64,000 nt of DNA. Source: Candidatus Krumholzibacteriota bacterium. GTDB lineage: Bacteria > Krumholzibacteriota > Krumholzibacteriia > Krumholzibacteriales > Krumholzibacteriaceae. The notes below the pieces were generated by a model. It worked only from the letters and a program-made list of their open reading frames with translations, had not been told where the DNA came from and made no database searches. The stretch spans positions 124,001 to 188,000 of the forward strand of contig JAFGCX010000010.1 of assembly GCA_016932415.1 (NCBI GenBank), written 5' to 3'. The stretch's first letter is position 1. Each line of letters starts with the position of its first letter. Both the position numbers and the translations under genes were made by a program. Shown one piece after another: positions 26,395 to 35,957 of the stretch.

Positions 26395-28485
26395 TTACTG
26401 CTTTTCGAACCTGTTTATCGCTTCGATTTCCATCCTCACGACTTTTCCATCGCCGTCTTTCTGGAATGAGATTTTGTTTTTACCGAATTCATCGATAAAT
26501 CTGCCAGGTTGATCAAGAGGTACGAGTCTTATGTTGTTATTGTCGATCGTGGAAAAAACCGTCAGCCCTTTGTCTTCCCCGATAGATACCGTAAAATCAG
26601 CCTTTGCCTGCGCCATGTGATATGTCCCGGGGTATCCTGCCAGTTCCTGAGGAATCTCGCCAGCCGTCGAATCGGGTTCTGACCGTTTTGGCAGTTGAAG
26701 CAGTTCATGCAGGATCATCGCGCTTATCTTTCCCTCCCCATCTTCGTCGAAGGTGATAAATAACCTGTTGGTCAGCTTGGCGTATCTCCTTCCATCTTCA
26801 TCAGGATCGTGAAGAAGAAGTACTATCTGGTTTGGAATATCGACGCCAAGCGTGCCGTTCTGCACGAGCACTTTGAAGACCATTCCCTCGGGCCCGGCAT
26901 AATCGCCCGTAAATGTATCGAATTTTCCATCCAGCTGCTGACCTGCCACTTTTTCTTCGCCTGTCCTGTGTTCAAGTATCTCAATAGATTTGGCGTTCAA
27001 GGCGATCGTCGCAGATCTGAATTCCCCTATCCTTATATGTCCCGAATCTACGAAATCCGCTTCGAATGCCGTCGCGTCGACCGGCACCCACCCCGCTTCC
27101 TTTCCCATATATATCTCTGTCCAGGCGTGCTGCCCGAAAGAGCCTCCGAAATTCGGGACGTACATGCACCCCCAGACGACTCTGGCCGGAATGCCGACTC
27201 CCCTGCAGAAGGAGGCAAGAAGAAGGGAATGAGCTCCGCATTCCCCGGCCCGGCTGTCATAAGCACGTCTGGCCGATCCGCCGCCGGGGATAGCGTAGCT
27301 GATATTGTCAGCTACCCACCTGCTGAGCCTTACCGCGGCTTCCCATGAATCTTTCGATCCAGCAGTCAGTTCACGGGCTTTTTCTACCAGCACCGGATCG
27401 TCCGACTCGGCTAAATCTGATCGTTCAAGGTAGATGGCGACTTTTTCGTTTTCTGAAAAATCGGGAGGGAAGGGGGGCGCTTCTTCGCCATTATATTTTA
27501 CATGTTCGATCTCGAAGATACCTTCTATCAGATTTTCATCTACTGTTCCTTCGAATCTCTGCCCCCGGACGTTAAGACCTTCGTCTGTCACCCAGAGCCC
27601 CATCGGTTCGATGACAGCTCGGACCTTCATGTACGAGATCGCCTGGATGTCTATTATCGAGACATTCGCCCTGGTCATTATAGATTCGTCGAGGTTGGCC
27701 AACTCGAGATTCCTGATCACAGATTCATCCGCCAGACAGACTTCCCTGTTACCCGGTACCTGGGTCTTGAGCAGAGCCGCCGTTTCGGAATCGAGCCACC
27801 ATTTTATCTTCAGCCCCGTTTTTTTGTTCAATTCGTCAAGGATGAAAGCGTCGTATTCTTTCCCTGCCAGTTCGATCTTTTCTCTGCCGGCCAGAGTATA
27901 AACTGTCTCCTGGACCTCGTTTTCCCTTACTTCATAGACATGATATGTCTTCTCAACAAGTCCGCTGTCGATGAAATCCTTTTTCAGGTGAGGGAAAAAG
28001 TAGGTGTTTTCCAGAATGACACCCGCTGGCAGATCGCAGAATTCCTCTCCGGTCGAATCGTCAGAGATGAATCTCGCCTTGTCGCCCTCGATAAAGATCT
28101 TTGAATACTTGTGAATTTCGCCCTGGTCGATGACGCTGTCGTGGTATATGAATCTCCCGGTGGTGGGATCGATATGGTAATTAAGAGTCACCTCGGTATT
28201 GAACTCAGCTCCGAGCGCCGAGATCATGGCGAAAAAATATTCATTGACGACGGTAAGTTGTTTGCCATCTATCATCTCGTTTTTTATGGAAAACTTTATA
28301 TAACCGCCGACTGTATCATTGATCCTGATCGCATAATAATAGATCCCGGCTTCTTTTTCGGAAGCATGATTTCCTGACTCGGCAAGAGTGGTATCTAACG
28401 TCCCCATCTCCGACCGGCACCCCGGCAGAAGTGTAAAGGCCAGTATTGAGATCAGAACCAGAATGGACACGGAAAATTTTCGCAT
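26395..28485 (-). CDS. Transglutaminase-like lipoprotein
   Basis: 696 residues. Lipoprotein signal with lipobox LLPGC (Cys23), so probably membrane anchored on the periplasmic side. A beta-rich N-terminal half (residues 40-330) precedes a transglutaminase-like core with the full triad: Cys near 415 (GECGAHS), His near 453 (GQHAWTEIY) and Asp near 470 (VPVDAT). The C-terminal 120 residues (YPGTYHM... and LVPLDQPGRFIDEFGKNKISF) resemble the DUF3471-type beta domain found after beta-lactamase-like enzymes. Bacterial members are mostly peptidases or amidases rather than cross-linking enzymes. The gene is monocistronic: divergent from the polysaccharide cluster, with its own terminator. Confidence 0.88.
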   Translation of the reverse strand: MRKFSVSILVLISILAFTLLPGCRSEMGTLDTTLAESGNHASEKEAGIYYYAIRINDTVGGYIKFSIKNEMIDGKQLTVVNEYFFAMISALGAEFNTEVTLNYHIDPTTGRFIYHDSVIDQGEIHKYSKIFIEGDKARFISDDSTGEEFCDLPAGVILENTYFFPHLKKDFIDSGLVEKTYHVYEVRENEVQETVYTLAGREKIELAGKEYDAFILDELNKKTGLKIKWWLDSETAALLKTQVPGNREVCLADESVIRNLELANLDESIMTRANVSIIDIQAISYMKVRAVIEPMGLWVTDEGLNVRGQRFEGTVDENLIEGIFEIEHVKYNGEEAPPFPPDFSENEKVAIYLERSDLAESDDPVLVEKARELTAGSKDSWEAAVRLSRWVADNISYAIPGGGSARRAYDSRAGECGAHSLLLASFCRGVGIPARVVWGCMYVPNFGGSFGQHAWTEIYMGKEAGWVPVDATAFEADFVDSGHIRIGEFRSATIALNAKSIEILEHRTGEEKVAGQQLDGKFDTFTGDYAGPEGMVFKVLVQNGTLGVDIPNQIVLLLHDPDEDGRRYAKLTNRLFITFDEDGEGKISAMILHELLQLPKRSEPDSTAGEIPQELAGYPGTYHMAQAKADFTVSIGEDKGLTVFSTIDNNNIRLVPLDQPGRFIDEFGKNKISFQKDGDGKVVRMEIEAINRFEKQ

Positions 28486-28628
28486 AACAATCTCCTTTGT
28501 CGATGGCAGATCCGATTTCAGGGTCTTCAGTATGTATGATATACAACTACAGGTCGAGAATTATTCAACTATCGGCGTGATCAGGCATGGTCACGCTTGC
28601 CCTGCAAGGCAATAACGGCATTACCAGC

Positions 28629-28656
28629 TTGACCGCGGGAAATATTCTGATATAAT
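28629..28656 (+). promoter_or_regulatory. Sigma70-type promoter of the polysaccharide precursor cluster
   Basis: TTGACC (28629-28634), 16-base spacer, TATAAT (28651-28656). Transcription would start near 28663, 75 bases before the first gene of the cluster. The best promoter match ahead of the block 28739-37094. Confidence 0.55.
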
Positions 28657-28738
28657 CGGAAATCCTGAAGTCGGTAATATCTTAACCCGGCATGGCATAA
28701 AGTCATGGTCTATGCGGTGAATTAAGAAGGGAACCCTT

Positions 28739-29707
28739 ATGAAAGTCCTTATTACGGGAATAACCGGATTTGCCGGAAGCCACCTGGCAGATTATTGTCT
28801 GGCCAACCAGGATGTTGATCTCTACGGTATTATCCGCTGGAGAAGCCGCACGGAAAATATCGAACATATATGGGATAAGCTGAAACTGCTCGAATGCGAT
28901 CTGCGCGACGCTTCTTCGACCAGGCAGGTCGTCGAGGATATAATGCCCGATTATATCTTTCATCTTGCCGCCCAGTCTTTTGTTCCGACCTCGTGGAGCG
29001 CTCCGAGCGAATCGCTGATCACTAATATTATCGGACAGCTTAATATCTTTGAAGCCGTGAAGAAACTCGATCTGAAATGCAGGATCCAGATCGCCTGTTC
29101 AAGCGAGGAATATGGGATGGTCTATCCCGATGAGGTGCCGATAAAGGAGACTTCCCCGCTCAGACCGCTCAGTCCGTATGGCGTAAGCAAGGTCGGACAG
29201 GATATGCTGGGATACCAGTATTTCATGAGTTACGGAATGAAAATAGTCAGGACGAGGGGGTTCAACCACACAGGTCCCAGGCGAGGTCCGGTATTCGTAT
29301 GCAGTGATTTCGCCAAACAGATCATCGATATCGAAAATGGAATCCGTAAGCCGGTGATGGAAGTCGGTAATCTCGACGCGAGGAGGGATTTTACCGATGT
29401 GCGGGATATGGTGAGGGCGTACTGGCTTTCCCTTGAGAAGGGAAAACCGGGAGAAGTGTACAACATCTGTAGCGGAAAAAGTTATAGTATAAGGGAGATA
29501 CTCGACAAACTCGTGGAAATCTCAGGGGTAGAGGTAGATATAAAGACTGACAAAGGGAGGTTGCGTCCCAGTGACGTGCCGCTGCTTGAAGGCGATTATG
29601 GAAAGTTCCATACCGATACTGGCTGGAAACCGGAAATACCTGTCGACAAGACGCTTTCTGATCTCCTTGATTTCTGGAGGAACGCGTCCGGTCGATCATC
29701 ACGGTAG
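28739..29707 (+). CDS. NAD-dependent epimerase/dehydratase, GDP-mannose 4,6-dehydratase-like
   Basis: 322 residues of the extended SDR family. Cofactor motif GITGFAGSHLAD at the N-terminus; catalytic Tyr and Lys in PYGVSK, Ser/Glu in SSEEYG. RTRGFNHTGPRRGPVFVCSDF is the GDP-sugar-specific segment shared by Gmd and Rmd. Gmd converts GDP-mannose to GDP-4-keto-6-deoxymannose; it is usually 340-370 residues, so this short form could also be the reductase Rmd. The ATG at 28739 follows AAGAAGGGA. First gene of the sugar cluster; the next gene is a paralogue. Confidence 0.85.
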   Translation: MKVLITGITGFAGSHLADYCLANQDVDLYGIIRWRSRTENIEHIWDKLKLLECDLRDASSTRQVVEDIMPDYIFHLAAQSFVPTSWSAPSESLITNIIGQLNIFEAVKKLDLKCRIQIACSSEEYGMVYPDEVPIKETSPLRPLSPYGVSKVGQDMLGYQYFMSYGMKIVRTRGFNHTGPRRGPVFVCSDFAKQIIDIENGIRKPVMEVGNLDARRDFTDVRDMVRAYWLSLEKGKPGEVYNICSGKSYSIREILDKLVEISGVEVDIKTDKGRLRPSDVPLLEGDYGKFHTDTGWKPEIPVDKTLSDLLDFWRNASGRSSR

Positions 29708-29719
29708 AAAGAGATCCAG

Positions 29720-30685
29720 ATGAGAGCGATGGTGACAGGAGCAAACGGATTTGTTGGAGAGTACCTTCTCAGGGAACTCTCTGAAGCGGGGTACGATCTC
29801 ATCGCGGTCGATCTCGAAGCACGGGGCGGGGCAGGCAAAGACCGGTTCCCTCGAGGGCTCAGTTATGAACAATGCGACCTTCGCCAGGCGGCCCAGGTGG
29901 AGAAGGTCATTGTGGAGTGGTCGCCGGATCTGATTTTTCACCTTGCAGCCCAGAGTTCAGCGGCAAGATCGTTCGGAGATCCTGCCGGCACTTTTCAGGT
30001 CAATCTCCTCGGCACCCTGAATCTTCTTGAAGCTGACAGGAAAAACGGCCTCGGGGCAAGGATCATGTTGACCGGTTCAAGCGAGGAGTATGGAGTCAGG
30101 GACCCTGACGAGATGCCTCTCTCCGAAGATTCACCCGTCGAACCTGTAAGTCCCTACGCGGCAAGCAAAGCGGCACAGAACCTGCTTGCGATGCAGTATT
30201 TCAGAGCTTTTGGAAGCAGGATCCTTATGACGCGCAGTTTCAGCCATACCGGTCCGGGTCAGACCCCGGTCTTTGTCCTTCCGTCATTTGCAAGGCAGTG
30301 CGCCAGGATAGCTGATGGAATCGACGAACCTGTCATCCTGACGGGGAATCTCGAAGTCGAACGGGATTTTCTCGATGTCAGGGATGTTGCAAGAGCATAC
30401 AGGATGCTGATTGAGAAGGGCGAAGACGGACAGATCTATAATGTATGCTCCGGATCGGGGCTTTTATTGGCGGACGCGCTTGAGAGTATGATTAAGAAAG
30501 CTGGAATAGATGTAGAAACAGGAACCGATCCAGGTCTTCTCCGGCCGGTCGATGTCCCCGTCCTTGTCGGGGATAATTTCAAGATAAGAAACGCTACCGG
30601 CTGGAAGCCGGAGATCGATGTGGATTCGATGCTGAGAGACCTGTTCGAGTGGTGGCGGGAGAAGGTCTCCATGGAAGAGCGGTAA
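29720..30685 (+). CDS. NAD-dependent epimerase/dehydratase, GDP-6-deoxy-mannose reductase-like
   Basis: 321 residues, clearly paralogous to the preceding gene: GANGFVGEYLL cofactor loop, SSEEYG, PYAASK catalytic Tyr/Lys, and RSFSHTGPGQTPVFVLPSF. The HTGPGQ form is typical of GDP-4-keto-6-deoxymannose reductase (Rmd). The pair would produce GDP-rhamnose or a related 6-deoxyhexose. ATG at 29720, 12 bases after the previous stop, so one transcript is likely. Which of the two is dehydratase and which reductase is inferred from these motifs only. Confidence 0.83.
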   Translation: MRAMVTGANGFVGEYLLRELSEAGYDLIAVDLEARGGAGKDRFPRGLSYEQCDLRQAAQVEKVIVEWSPDLIFHLAAQSSAARSFGDPAGTFQVNLLGTLNLLEADRKNGLGARIMLTGSSEEYGVRDPDEMPLSEDSPVEPVSPYAASKAAQNLLAMQYFRAFGSRILMTRSFSHTGPGQTPVFVLPSFARQCARIADGIDEPVILTGNLEVERDFLDVRDVARAYRMLIEKGEDGQIYNVCSGSGLLLADALESMIKKAGIDVETGTDPGLLRPVDVPVLVGDNFKIRNATGWKPEIDVDSMLRDLFEWWREKVSMEER

Positions 30686-30871
30686 TGGAAGAGCCGGATG
30701 TTCTTCCTCGGATGAGGGTTTTTAAGAGCCGGCGCCGGGGTCAAGTCCCTGGCCCGCGGGCTCTGAATATATTATTAATTCATTCCGGGATACTGGCAGG
30801 ATTTATCTTCAGGAAGGTATATCAGCAGGTATCGAAAAGGACTGTGTCGGTTAAGAGGATAGGAGTCGTTA

Positions 30872-32203
30872 ATGCCGAATATCTGTATGGTTGGTACTGG
30901 TTACGTGGGACTTGTCAGCGGAGCCTGTCTTGCTGATTTTGGAAATACTGTGATATGCGTCGATATAGACAGCGAACGTATTGAGAATATAAAAAAAGGG
31001 ATCATGCCGATCTATGAACCGGGGTTGAAGGAACTTGTCAAACGCAATTACGACGCGGGCAGGCTGCGATTTACTACAGACCTGTCCAGTTCGGTGAAGA
31101 AATCGCTCGTCGTCTTTTCCGCCGTCGGGACTCCAATGGATGATGATGGTTCAGCCGATCTAAGCGCGGTTTATTCCGTTTCAAGGGATGTGGCTCGGAA
31201 TATCGACGGGTACAGGATATTCGTTCAGAAAAGCACCGTTCCTGTCGGTACGTCGGAAGAGGTCGGAAGGATCATAAAAGAGAACCTGAATGGCGACATA
31301 CCGTTCGATCTCGTCTCGAACCCGGAATTTCTAAGAGAAGGATCCGCTATTGAGGATTTTATGAGGCCGAACAGGGTCGTCATAGGAGTAAACAGCGACA
31401 GGGCAAGAGAGATCATGAGGGATATATATCGCCCTTTATACCTTCTTGAGACACCGATCGTCTTTACATCTATCAGGACGGCCGAACTCGTCAAATACGC
31501 CAGCAACGCGTTTCTCGCGGTGAAGATCTCTTTTATCAACGAGATCTCGGATCTGTGCGAGAAAGTCGATGCCGATGTGAATGAAGTAGCCAGGGCTATC
31601 GGGCTTGACAAGAGGATCGGCCCGAAATTCCTTCATGCCGGTGCCGGGTATGGTGGATCCTGTCTTCCCAAAGACGTCTCCGCGATCCTTCATACGGCCG
31701 ATAATTCGGGCGTCGAACTTAAAGTGATAAGGGCGGCGAGCGATGTCAACGAGGAGAGGATCGATATGATCCTTGGAAAACTTGGCGCCGAGATCGACGA
31801 ATTAAAAGGAAAAAAAATAACGCTCCTCGGATTGTCATTCAAACCGAATACCGACGATCTTCGTCACGCCCCTTCTTTGAAGCTTGTAGACAGGTTGCGT
31901 GAACTCGGGGCGGTCATCAACGCGTATGACCCGATAGCGATGGATAATGCCCGTAAAGAATACAGCGGGAAGATCGAGTTCTTCAGCGATGAATATTCAG
32001 CGATGGACGGGGCTGACGCTCTCGTCCTGATGACCGAGTGGAACGAGTTCAGACAACTTGATTTTGACCGTGTCAAGGAACTTCTCGTCGAACCTGTGAT
32101 AGTAGACTGCCGTAACATATACAAACCGGCCGTGTTGAAGGCGATGGGTTTCCGTTACCAGTCGTTCGGAAGGCCTGAAGATACCGTAGAACAGGAGATG
32201 TAA
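30872..32203 (+). CDS. ugd: UDP-glucose 6-dehydrogenase
   Basis: 443 residues, normal length. Oxidises UDP-glucose to UDP-glucuronate in two NAD-linked steps. N-terminal Rossmann motif GTGYVGLVSGACLA, catalytic Cys in GAGYGGSCLPKD, and the C-terminal UDP-binding domain (LGLSFKPNTDDLRHAPS). A UDP-GlcNAc/ManNAc dehydrogenase is a less likely alternative. It starts with ATG 30872 after GAGGATAGGAG and a 186-base gap from the previous gene, in which no promoter is obvious. The stop is followed directly by rfbB. Confidence 0.93.
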   Translation: MPNICMVGTGYVGLVSGACLADFGNTVICVDIDSERIENIKKGIMPIYEPGLKELVKRNYDAGRLRFTTDLSSSVKKSLVVFSAVGTPMDDDGSADLSAVYSVSRDVARNIDGYRIFVQKSTVPVGTSEEVGRIIKENLNGDIPFDLVSNPEFLREGSAIEDFMRPNRVVIGVNSDRAREIMRDIYRPLYLLETPIVFTSIRTAELVKYASNAFLAVKISFINEISDLCEKVDADVNEVARAIGLDKRIGPKFLHAGAGYGGSCLPKDVSAILHTADNSGVELKVIRAASDVNEERIDMILGKLGAEIDELKGKKITLLGLSFKPNTDDLRHAPSLKLVDRLRELGAVINAYDPIAMDNARKEYSGKIEFFSDEYSAMDGADALVLMTEWNEFRQLDFDRVKELLVEPVIVDCRNIYKPAVLKAMGFRYQSFGRPEDTVEQEM

Positions 32204-33232
32204 ATGAAGAAAATCGTTGTTACCGGGGGTGCCGGTTTTATCGGGTCTAATTTTGTCAGGTTGCTTCTTAAAAAGAAATCAAACGCGAAAGTGATCGTGC
32301 TTGACAAGCTTACATACGCGGGAAATCTTGATAACCTGGCCGACTCCTTGAAAGACAGGCGATTTACATTTGTAAAAGGAGATATCTGTAATGCCAGGCT
32401 TCTTGGTGCTATTCTCCCCGGGGCCGATATAATATACAATTTTGCCGCTGAGACTCATGTCGACAGGTCGATCCTTGAGGCAGGATCTTTCGTGAAGACT
32501 GATGTCGTGGGAACTTACACTCTTCTGCAGAACGCCCTGAAACACGAGATACCCCGCTTCGTCCAGATCTCGACTGACGAAGTATATGGAAGCATCCTCA
32601 AGGGCAAGTTCAGGGAGACCGACCCGATGAGACCGAACAGTCCCTACTCGGCAAGCAAAGCTGGCGCCGACATGCTGGTGAGGTCTTTTCACAGGACGTA
32701 CGGGCTTCCCGCCATCATCACGCGCAGCTCCAACAATTACGGGCCTTACCAGCATCCGGAAAAGTTCATACCTCTTTTCTCTACCAATGCAATAGAAGGA
32801 AAACCTCTTCCTCTTTATGGCGACGGAAGGAATGTCAGAGACTGGATATATGTCGATGACAACTGCAGGGCGATCGAACTTGTCGGCAGGAAGGGGAAGA
32901 TCGGTGAGATCTATAATATTGGTGCGGGAGAGGAGAAGACTAATCTCCACATCGCCCGCAAGATCATAGAGATCTCTGGAGCGGACAGGGCGCTGCTGAC
33001 GCTGATCACCGACCGCCCAGGGCATGACCGGCGATATGCCGTACATACCGGAAAGATAACCAGCCTGGGGTGGAAAAAAAGAGTCGGATTCGATCAGGGG
33101 ATGAGAAAGACGGTCAATTGGTATGTCGAGAATGAGAACTGGTGGAGGAAAATAAAGGAAGGGTCATTTAAAAAATATTACAGCAGGATGTATCGAAAAC
33201 GTATCGACACTTCTCTAAAGAAGGATAAATGA
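32204..33232 (+). CDS. rfbB: dTDP-glucose 4,6-dehydratase
   Basis: 342 residues. Converts dTDP-glucose to dTDP-4-keto-6-deoxyglucose, the entry to dTDP-rhamnose and amino-deoxy sugars. GGAGFIGSNFVR cofactor motif; the dehydratase-specific STDEVYG with the Asp-Glu pair; PYSASKAGAD holding Tyr and Lys; and RSSNNYGPYQHPEKFIP. ATG at 32204 begins right after the ugd stop. RfbA, RfbC and RfbD, which normally complete dTDP-rhamnose, are absent from the window. The product may instead feed another dTDP-sugar route. Confidence 0.94.
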   Translation: MKKIVVTGGAGFIGSNFVRLLLKKKSNAKVIVLDKLTYAGNLDNLADSLKDRRFTFVKGDICNARLLGAILPGADIIYNFAAETHVDRSILEAGSFVKTDVVGTYTLLQNALKHEIPRFVQISTDEVYGSILKGKFRETDPMRPNSPYSASKAGADMLVRSFHRTYGLPAIITRSSNNYGPYQHPEKFIPLFSTNAIEGKPLPLYGDGRNVRDWIYVDDNCRAIELVGRKGKIGEIYNIGAGEEKTNLHIARKIIEISGADRALLTLITDRPGHDRRYAVHTGKITSLGWKKRVGFDQGMRKTVNWYVENENWWRKIKEGSFKKYYSRMYRKRIDTSLKKDK

Positions 33233-34317
33233 TGAAAGCAGCCCTGGTAGCAGGAGCAAGACCGAATTTTATGAAAATAGCTCCCTTGATGAGGGAATTC
33301 GCTGGCAGGGGTGTCGAGACGATACTGATACATACAGGCCAGCATTACGACAAGAATATGTCGAAGGTGTTTTTCGAGGATCTCGAACTTCCCGAACCGG
33401 ATATCTATCTCGGTGTCGGTTCCGGTTCGCATGCCGTACAGACGGCAAAAGTGATGATCGCCTTCGAAGAGATCATGATTGAGAAAAAACCGGACATCAT
33501 CATCGTGGTCGGCGATGTCAATTCGACAGTCGCCTGTTCTCTGGTTGGCGCCAAACTTCATATACCGGTGGCTCATGTCGAGGCCGGACTTCGTTCCTTC
33601 GATCTTGATATGCCGGAAGAGATAAACCGGATGGTGACGGATATCCTATCGAGATTCTGTTTTACGACGTCTCCGGAGGCGGAGACAAACCTCAGAAGGG
33701 AAGGTGTGGGAGGAGAGAGGATCTTTTTCGTCGGAAACATAATGATAGATTCGCTTCTCCATTACATGGAGAAGTCGGAAAGCATGACTATCCTTGAGGA
33801 TATAGGAGTCAAAAAAGGGCAGTATATCCTCGTTACTCTTCACAGACCGTCGAATGTCGACACCGTCGAGGATCTCAGATCTCTTTTTGAGATGCTGACC
33901 GGCCTCTCGCAAAGGATGCCTGTCATGTTCCCGGTCCATCCCCGGACAAAAAAGATGATCGATGCCGCAGATCCGCCGTTCAAAACAAGTGAGAATCTTA
34001 TGATGATCGACCCTGTCGGGTATCTCGGATTTCTCAAGGCGATGCGGTATGCCAGAATTGTGATAACCGATTCCGGTGGTATCCAGGAGGAGACTACGGT
34101 CCTGGGTGTGCCATGTATCACTGTCCGCAACAATACTGAACGGCCGATCACCATCGATGTGGGTACCAACGTGCTTGCCGGGACAGACCCGTTGCGTGTG
34201 AAAGAAGAAGCGCTCAGGATCCTTGAAAGCGGTCGGGATGAGTACGGGATCCCGCCGCTATGGGATGGAAAGACGGCCGGGCGGATAGCTGATGTCCTTC
34301 AAAAACATTTCGACTGA
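33229..34317 (+). CDS. wecB: UDP-N-acetylglucosamine 2-epimerase (non-hydrolysing)
   Basis: 362 residues, family length. Interconverts UDP-GlcNAc and UDP-ManNAc for surface polysaccharides. Seen: GARPNFMKIAPL at the N-terminus, HTGQHYDKNMS, HVEAGLRSFD, TLHRPSN and the substrate-binding DSGGIQEE with the following VRNNTERP. ATG 33229 overlaps the rfbB stop (ATGA-type), so it is coupled. With ugd it could supply an N-acetylmannosamine-containing polymer, although a UDP-ManNAc dehydrogenase is not evident. Confidence 0.95.
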   Translation: MMKAALVAGARPNFMKIAPLMREFAGRGVETILIHTGQHYDKNMSKVFFEDLELPEPDIYLGVGSGSHAVQTAKVMIAFEEIMIEKKPDIIIVVGDVNSTVACSLVGAKLHIPVAHVEAGLRSFDLDMPEEINRMVTDILSRFCFTTSPEAETNLRREGVGGERIFFVGNIMIDSLLHYMEKSESMTILEDIGVKKGQYILVTLHRPSNVDTVEDLRSLFEMLTGLSQRMPVMFPVHPRTKKMIDAADPPFKTSENLMMIDPVGYLGFLKAMRYARIVITDSGGIQEETTVLGVPCITVRNNTERPITIDVGTNVLAGTDPLRVKEEALRILESGRDEYGIPPLWDGKTAGRIADVLQKHFD

Positions 34318-34332
34318 TCTCTGGATTTTCAG

Positions 34333-35853
34333 ATGACGCAAAGATCTTCCAGAAACGATTCTTTAGCAGCCGGGTACTTCTGGACTTTCGGATCTACCGC
34401 GATGCCTCTCCTCGGGGCTTTTATTGTCTCGTTGATAGTGGCAAGGTGGATGGGTCCGCGGATAGTGGGGCTTATCAACTGGACGATGGCTGCCGCCACG
34501 ATTCTGCTTATTCCCGGAAAATTCGGGATCGATGGTGCGGCGTCGCGCCTTATCAGCGAATATAAGGTAAAAGCCCCGCAGAATATCGGTACTCTTCTTA
34601 CCGCAAGCATTCGGATGAGGATGCTTTTTACCATACCGGTAGCTTTTGCCACAGCGGTCTTCGCTCCCCAACTCGCCCGGTTTTTTCATGAAGAAGCCCT
34701 GGTACCGCTGTTCAGGATAAGCGCCCTGATGATCTTTACAGTCAGTTTCAATGAACTCTCAGTCCTTCTGATCATCGGCCTCGGGAAATTCCGTTTCCTC
34801 TTCGCGATGAGAGTGCTTATGTTCGCGATAAGGGTCGGGGTAGTCATCATGGCGATAAGGTTTGCGATGGGGGCGGAAGGAGTTCTGGCCGCTTATATAA
34901 TCGCCACACTGGCAGCCGCTCTGATAATATTCATATATCTTTTCAAAACTCCGGAGACCAACGGCCTTTCCGCCCGATCTCCGCAGAGCGAGTCGATAGG
35001 TGATATATGGAAAAGGCTTTTCAGGATAAGCGCTCCCCTGGCAATTAGCGGAGCTTCAGTGACTATCTATTCGCTTCTCGATAAATTGATGCTTGGTTAT
35101 TTCGAGGGAGCCTCCCAGGTAGGGATATATTCGATGGCGAGAAATCTTCTTGAGACAAGCCTGTTTCCGACTTTCGCGCTGGTCATGACATTGCGGCCGA
35201 TTCTTGCCGGCGCGTGGTCGGAAGGGGACAGGGAGCGCTGCAGGTCGGTAATAAACCGGTCTGTCATGAATTCCATCATTTATTCTTCCTGCGTGTTGGT
35301 TGTTTTCGCTTCTCTCGCAGGTCCTCTTATCACAGGGCTTTTCACTTCGGATTTCGCTGAATCGTCCAGGATACTTATTCTGTTTCTTCCGCTGGTATTG
35401 ATGAGAAGCATTGGGTCGGTAATTCTTCCAGGCCTGATCGCGGCTGACAGGGCGGATACCTACGCGAAACTGACACTTCTGGGAGCAGTTGCCAATTTTA
35501 TTCTCAATATCATCCTCATTCCACCTCTTGGAGCAAGCGGTGCTGTCATCTCCACTCTTATATCATATCTCCCGATCGAGATCCTCGGACTGAGATCCCT
35601 GGCCGCCGCCGTTCCGGGTTTCTGGAGTAGAAGGGACTGGACAAGAGCGGTAAAGGTTTTTGCCGCGGCTCTTGTTACGATAGCCCTTTACCGCGTGGTT
35701 ATTACCAGGCCGGAAAGCCTTTTCCCCACGATCATGCACGCGGCAGCGCTGAGCCTTGTCTATATTGTGCTTCTCTTTTTGAGCCGGGCACTTACTTCTG
35801 TCGATATCAGGGATCTTGCCGGCCCATTCGTGGGGGGCAGGCGGAAGGCATGA
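34333..35853 (+). CDS. Polysaccharide flippase (Wzx/MATE-like)
   Basis: 506 residues with about fourteen hydrophobic segments in the arrangement of the MVF/polysaccharide-transport superfamily. The first helix region (LAAGYFWTFGSTAMPLLGAF) and the LGASGAVISTLISY segment near residue 400 fit Wzx-type flippases, which move lipid-linked repeat units across the inner membrane. ATG at 34333, 15 bases after wecB, without a clear ribosome site. Its place among sugar-nucleotide genes supports the role. No Wzy polymerase or chain-length protein is visible here. Confidence 0.87.
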   Translation: MTQRSSRNDSLAAGYFWTFGSTAMPLLGAFIVSLIVARWMGPRIVGLINWTMAAATILLIPGKFGIDGAASRLISEYKVKAPQNIGTLLTASIRMRMLFTIPVAFATAVFAPQLARFFHEEALVPLFRISALMIFTVSFNELSVLLIIGLGKFRFLFAMRVLMFAIRVGVVIMAIRFAMGAEGVLAAYIIATLAAALIIFIYLFKTPETNGLSARSPQSESIGDIWKRLFRISAPLAISGASVTIYSLLDKLMLGYFEGASQVGIYSMARNLLETSLFPTFALVMTLRPILAGAWSEGDRERCRSVINRSVMNSIIYSSCVLVVFASLAGPLITGLFTSDFAESSRILILFLPLVLMRSIGSVILPGLIAADRADTYAKLTLLGAVANFILNIILIPPLGASGAVISTLISYLPIEILGLRSLAAAVPGFWSRRDWTRAVKVFAAALVTIALYRVVITRPESLFPTIMHAAALSLVYIVLLFLSRALTSVDIRDLAGPFVGGRRKA

Positions 35854-35957
35854 CGCCGGAGCATGATCTTCGTGAAGGGCGAAAATGGTATTGAGGGGAA
35901 ATCCCGTTACTTCTTGACATGACAGGCGTAATAAACGATTCTTACTGAGGCTGACTG

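Noticed and set aside
32279-33046. A 255-codon minus-strand frame inside rfbB
   Set aside because: Shadow of rfbB, whose catalytic motifs are all present; the antisense product is not recognisable.
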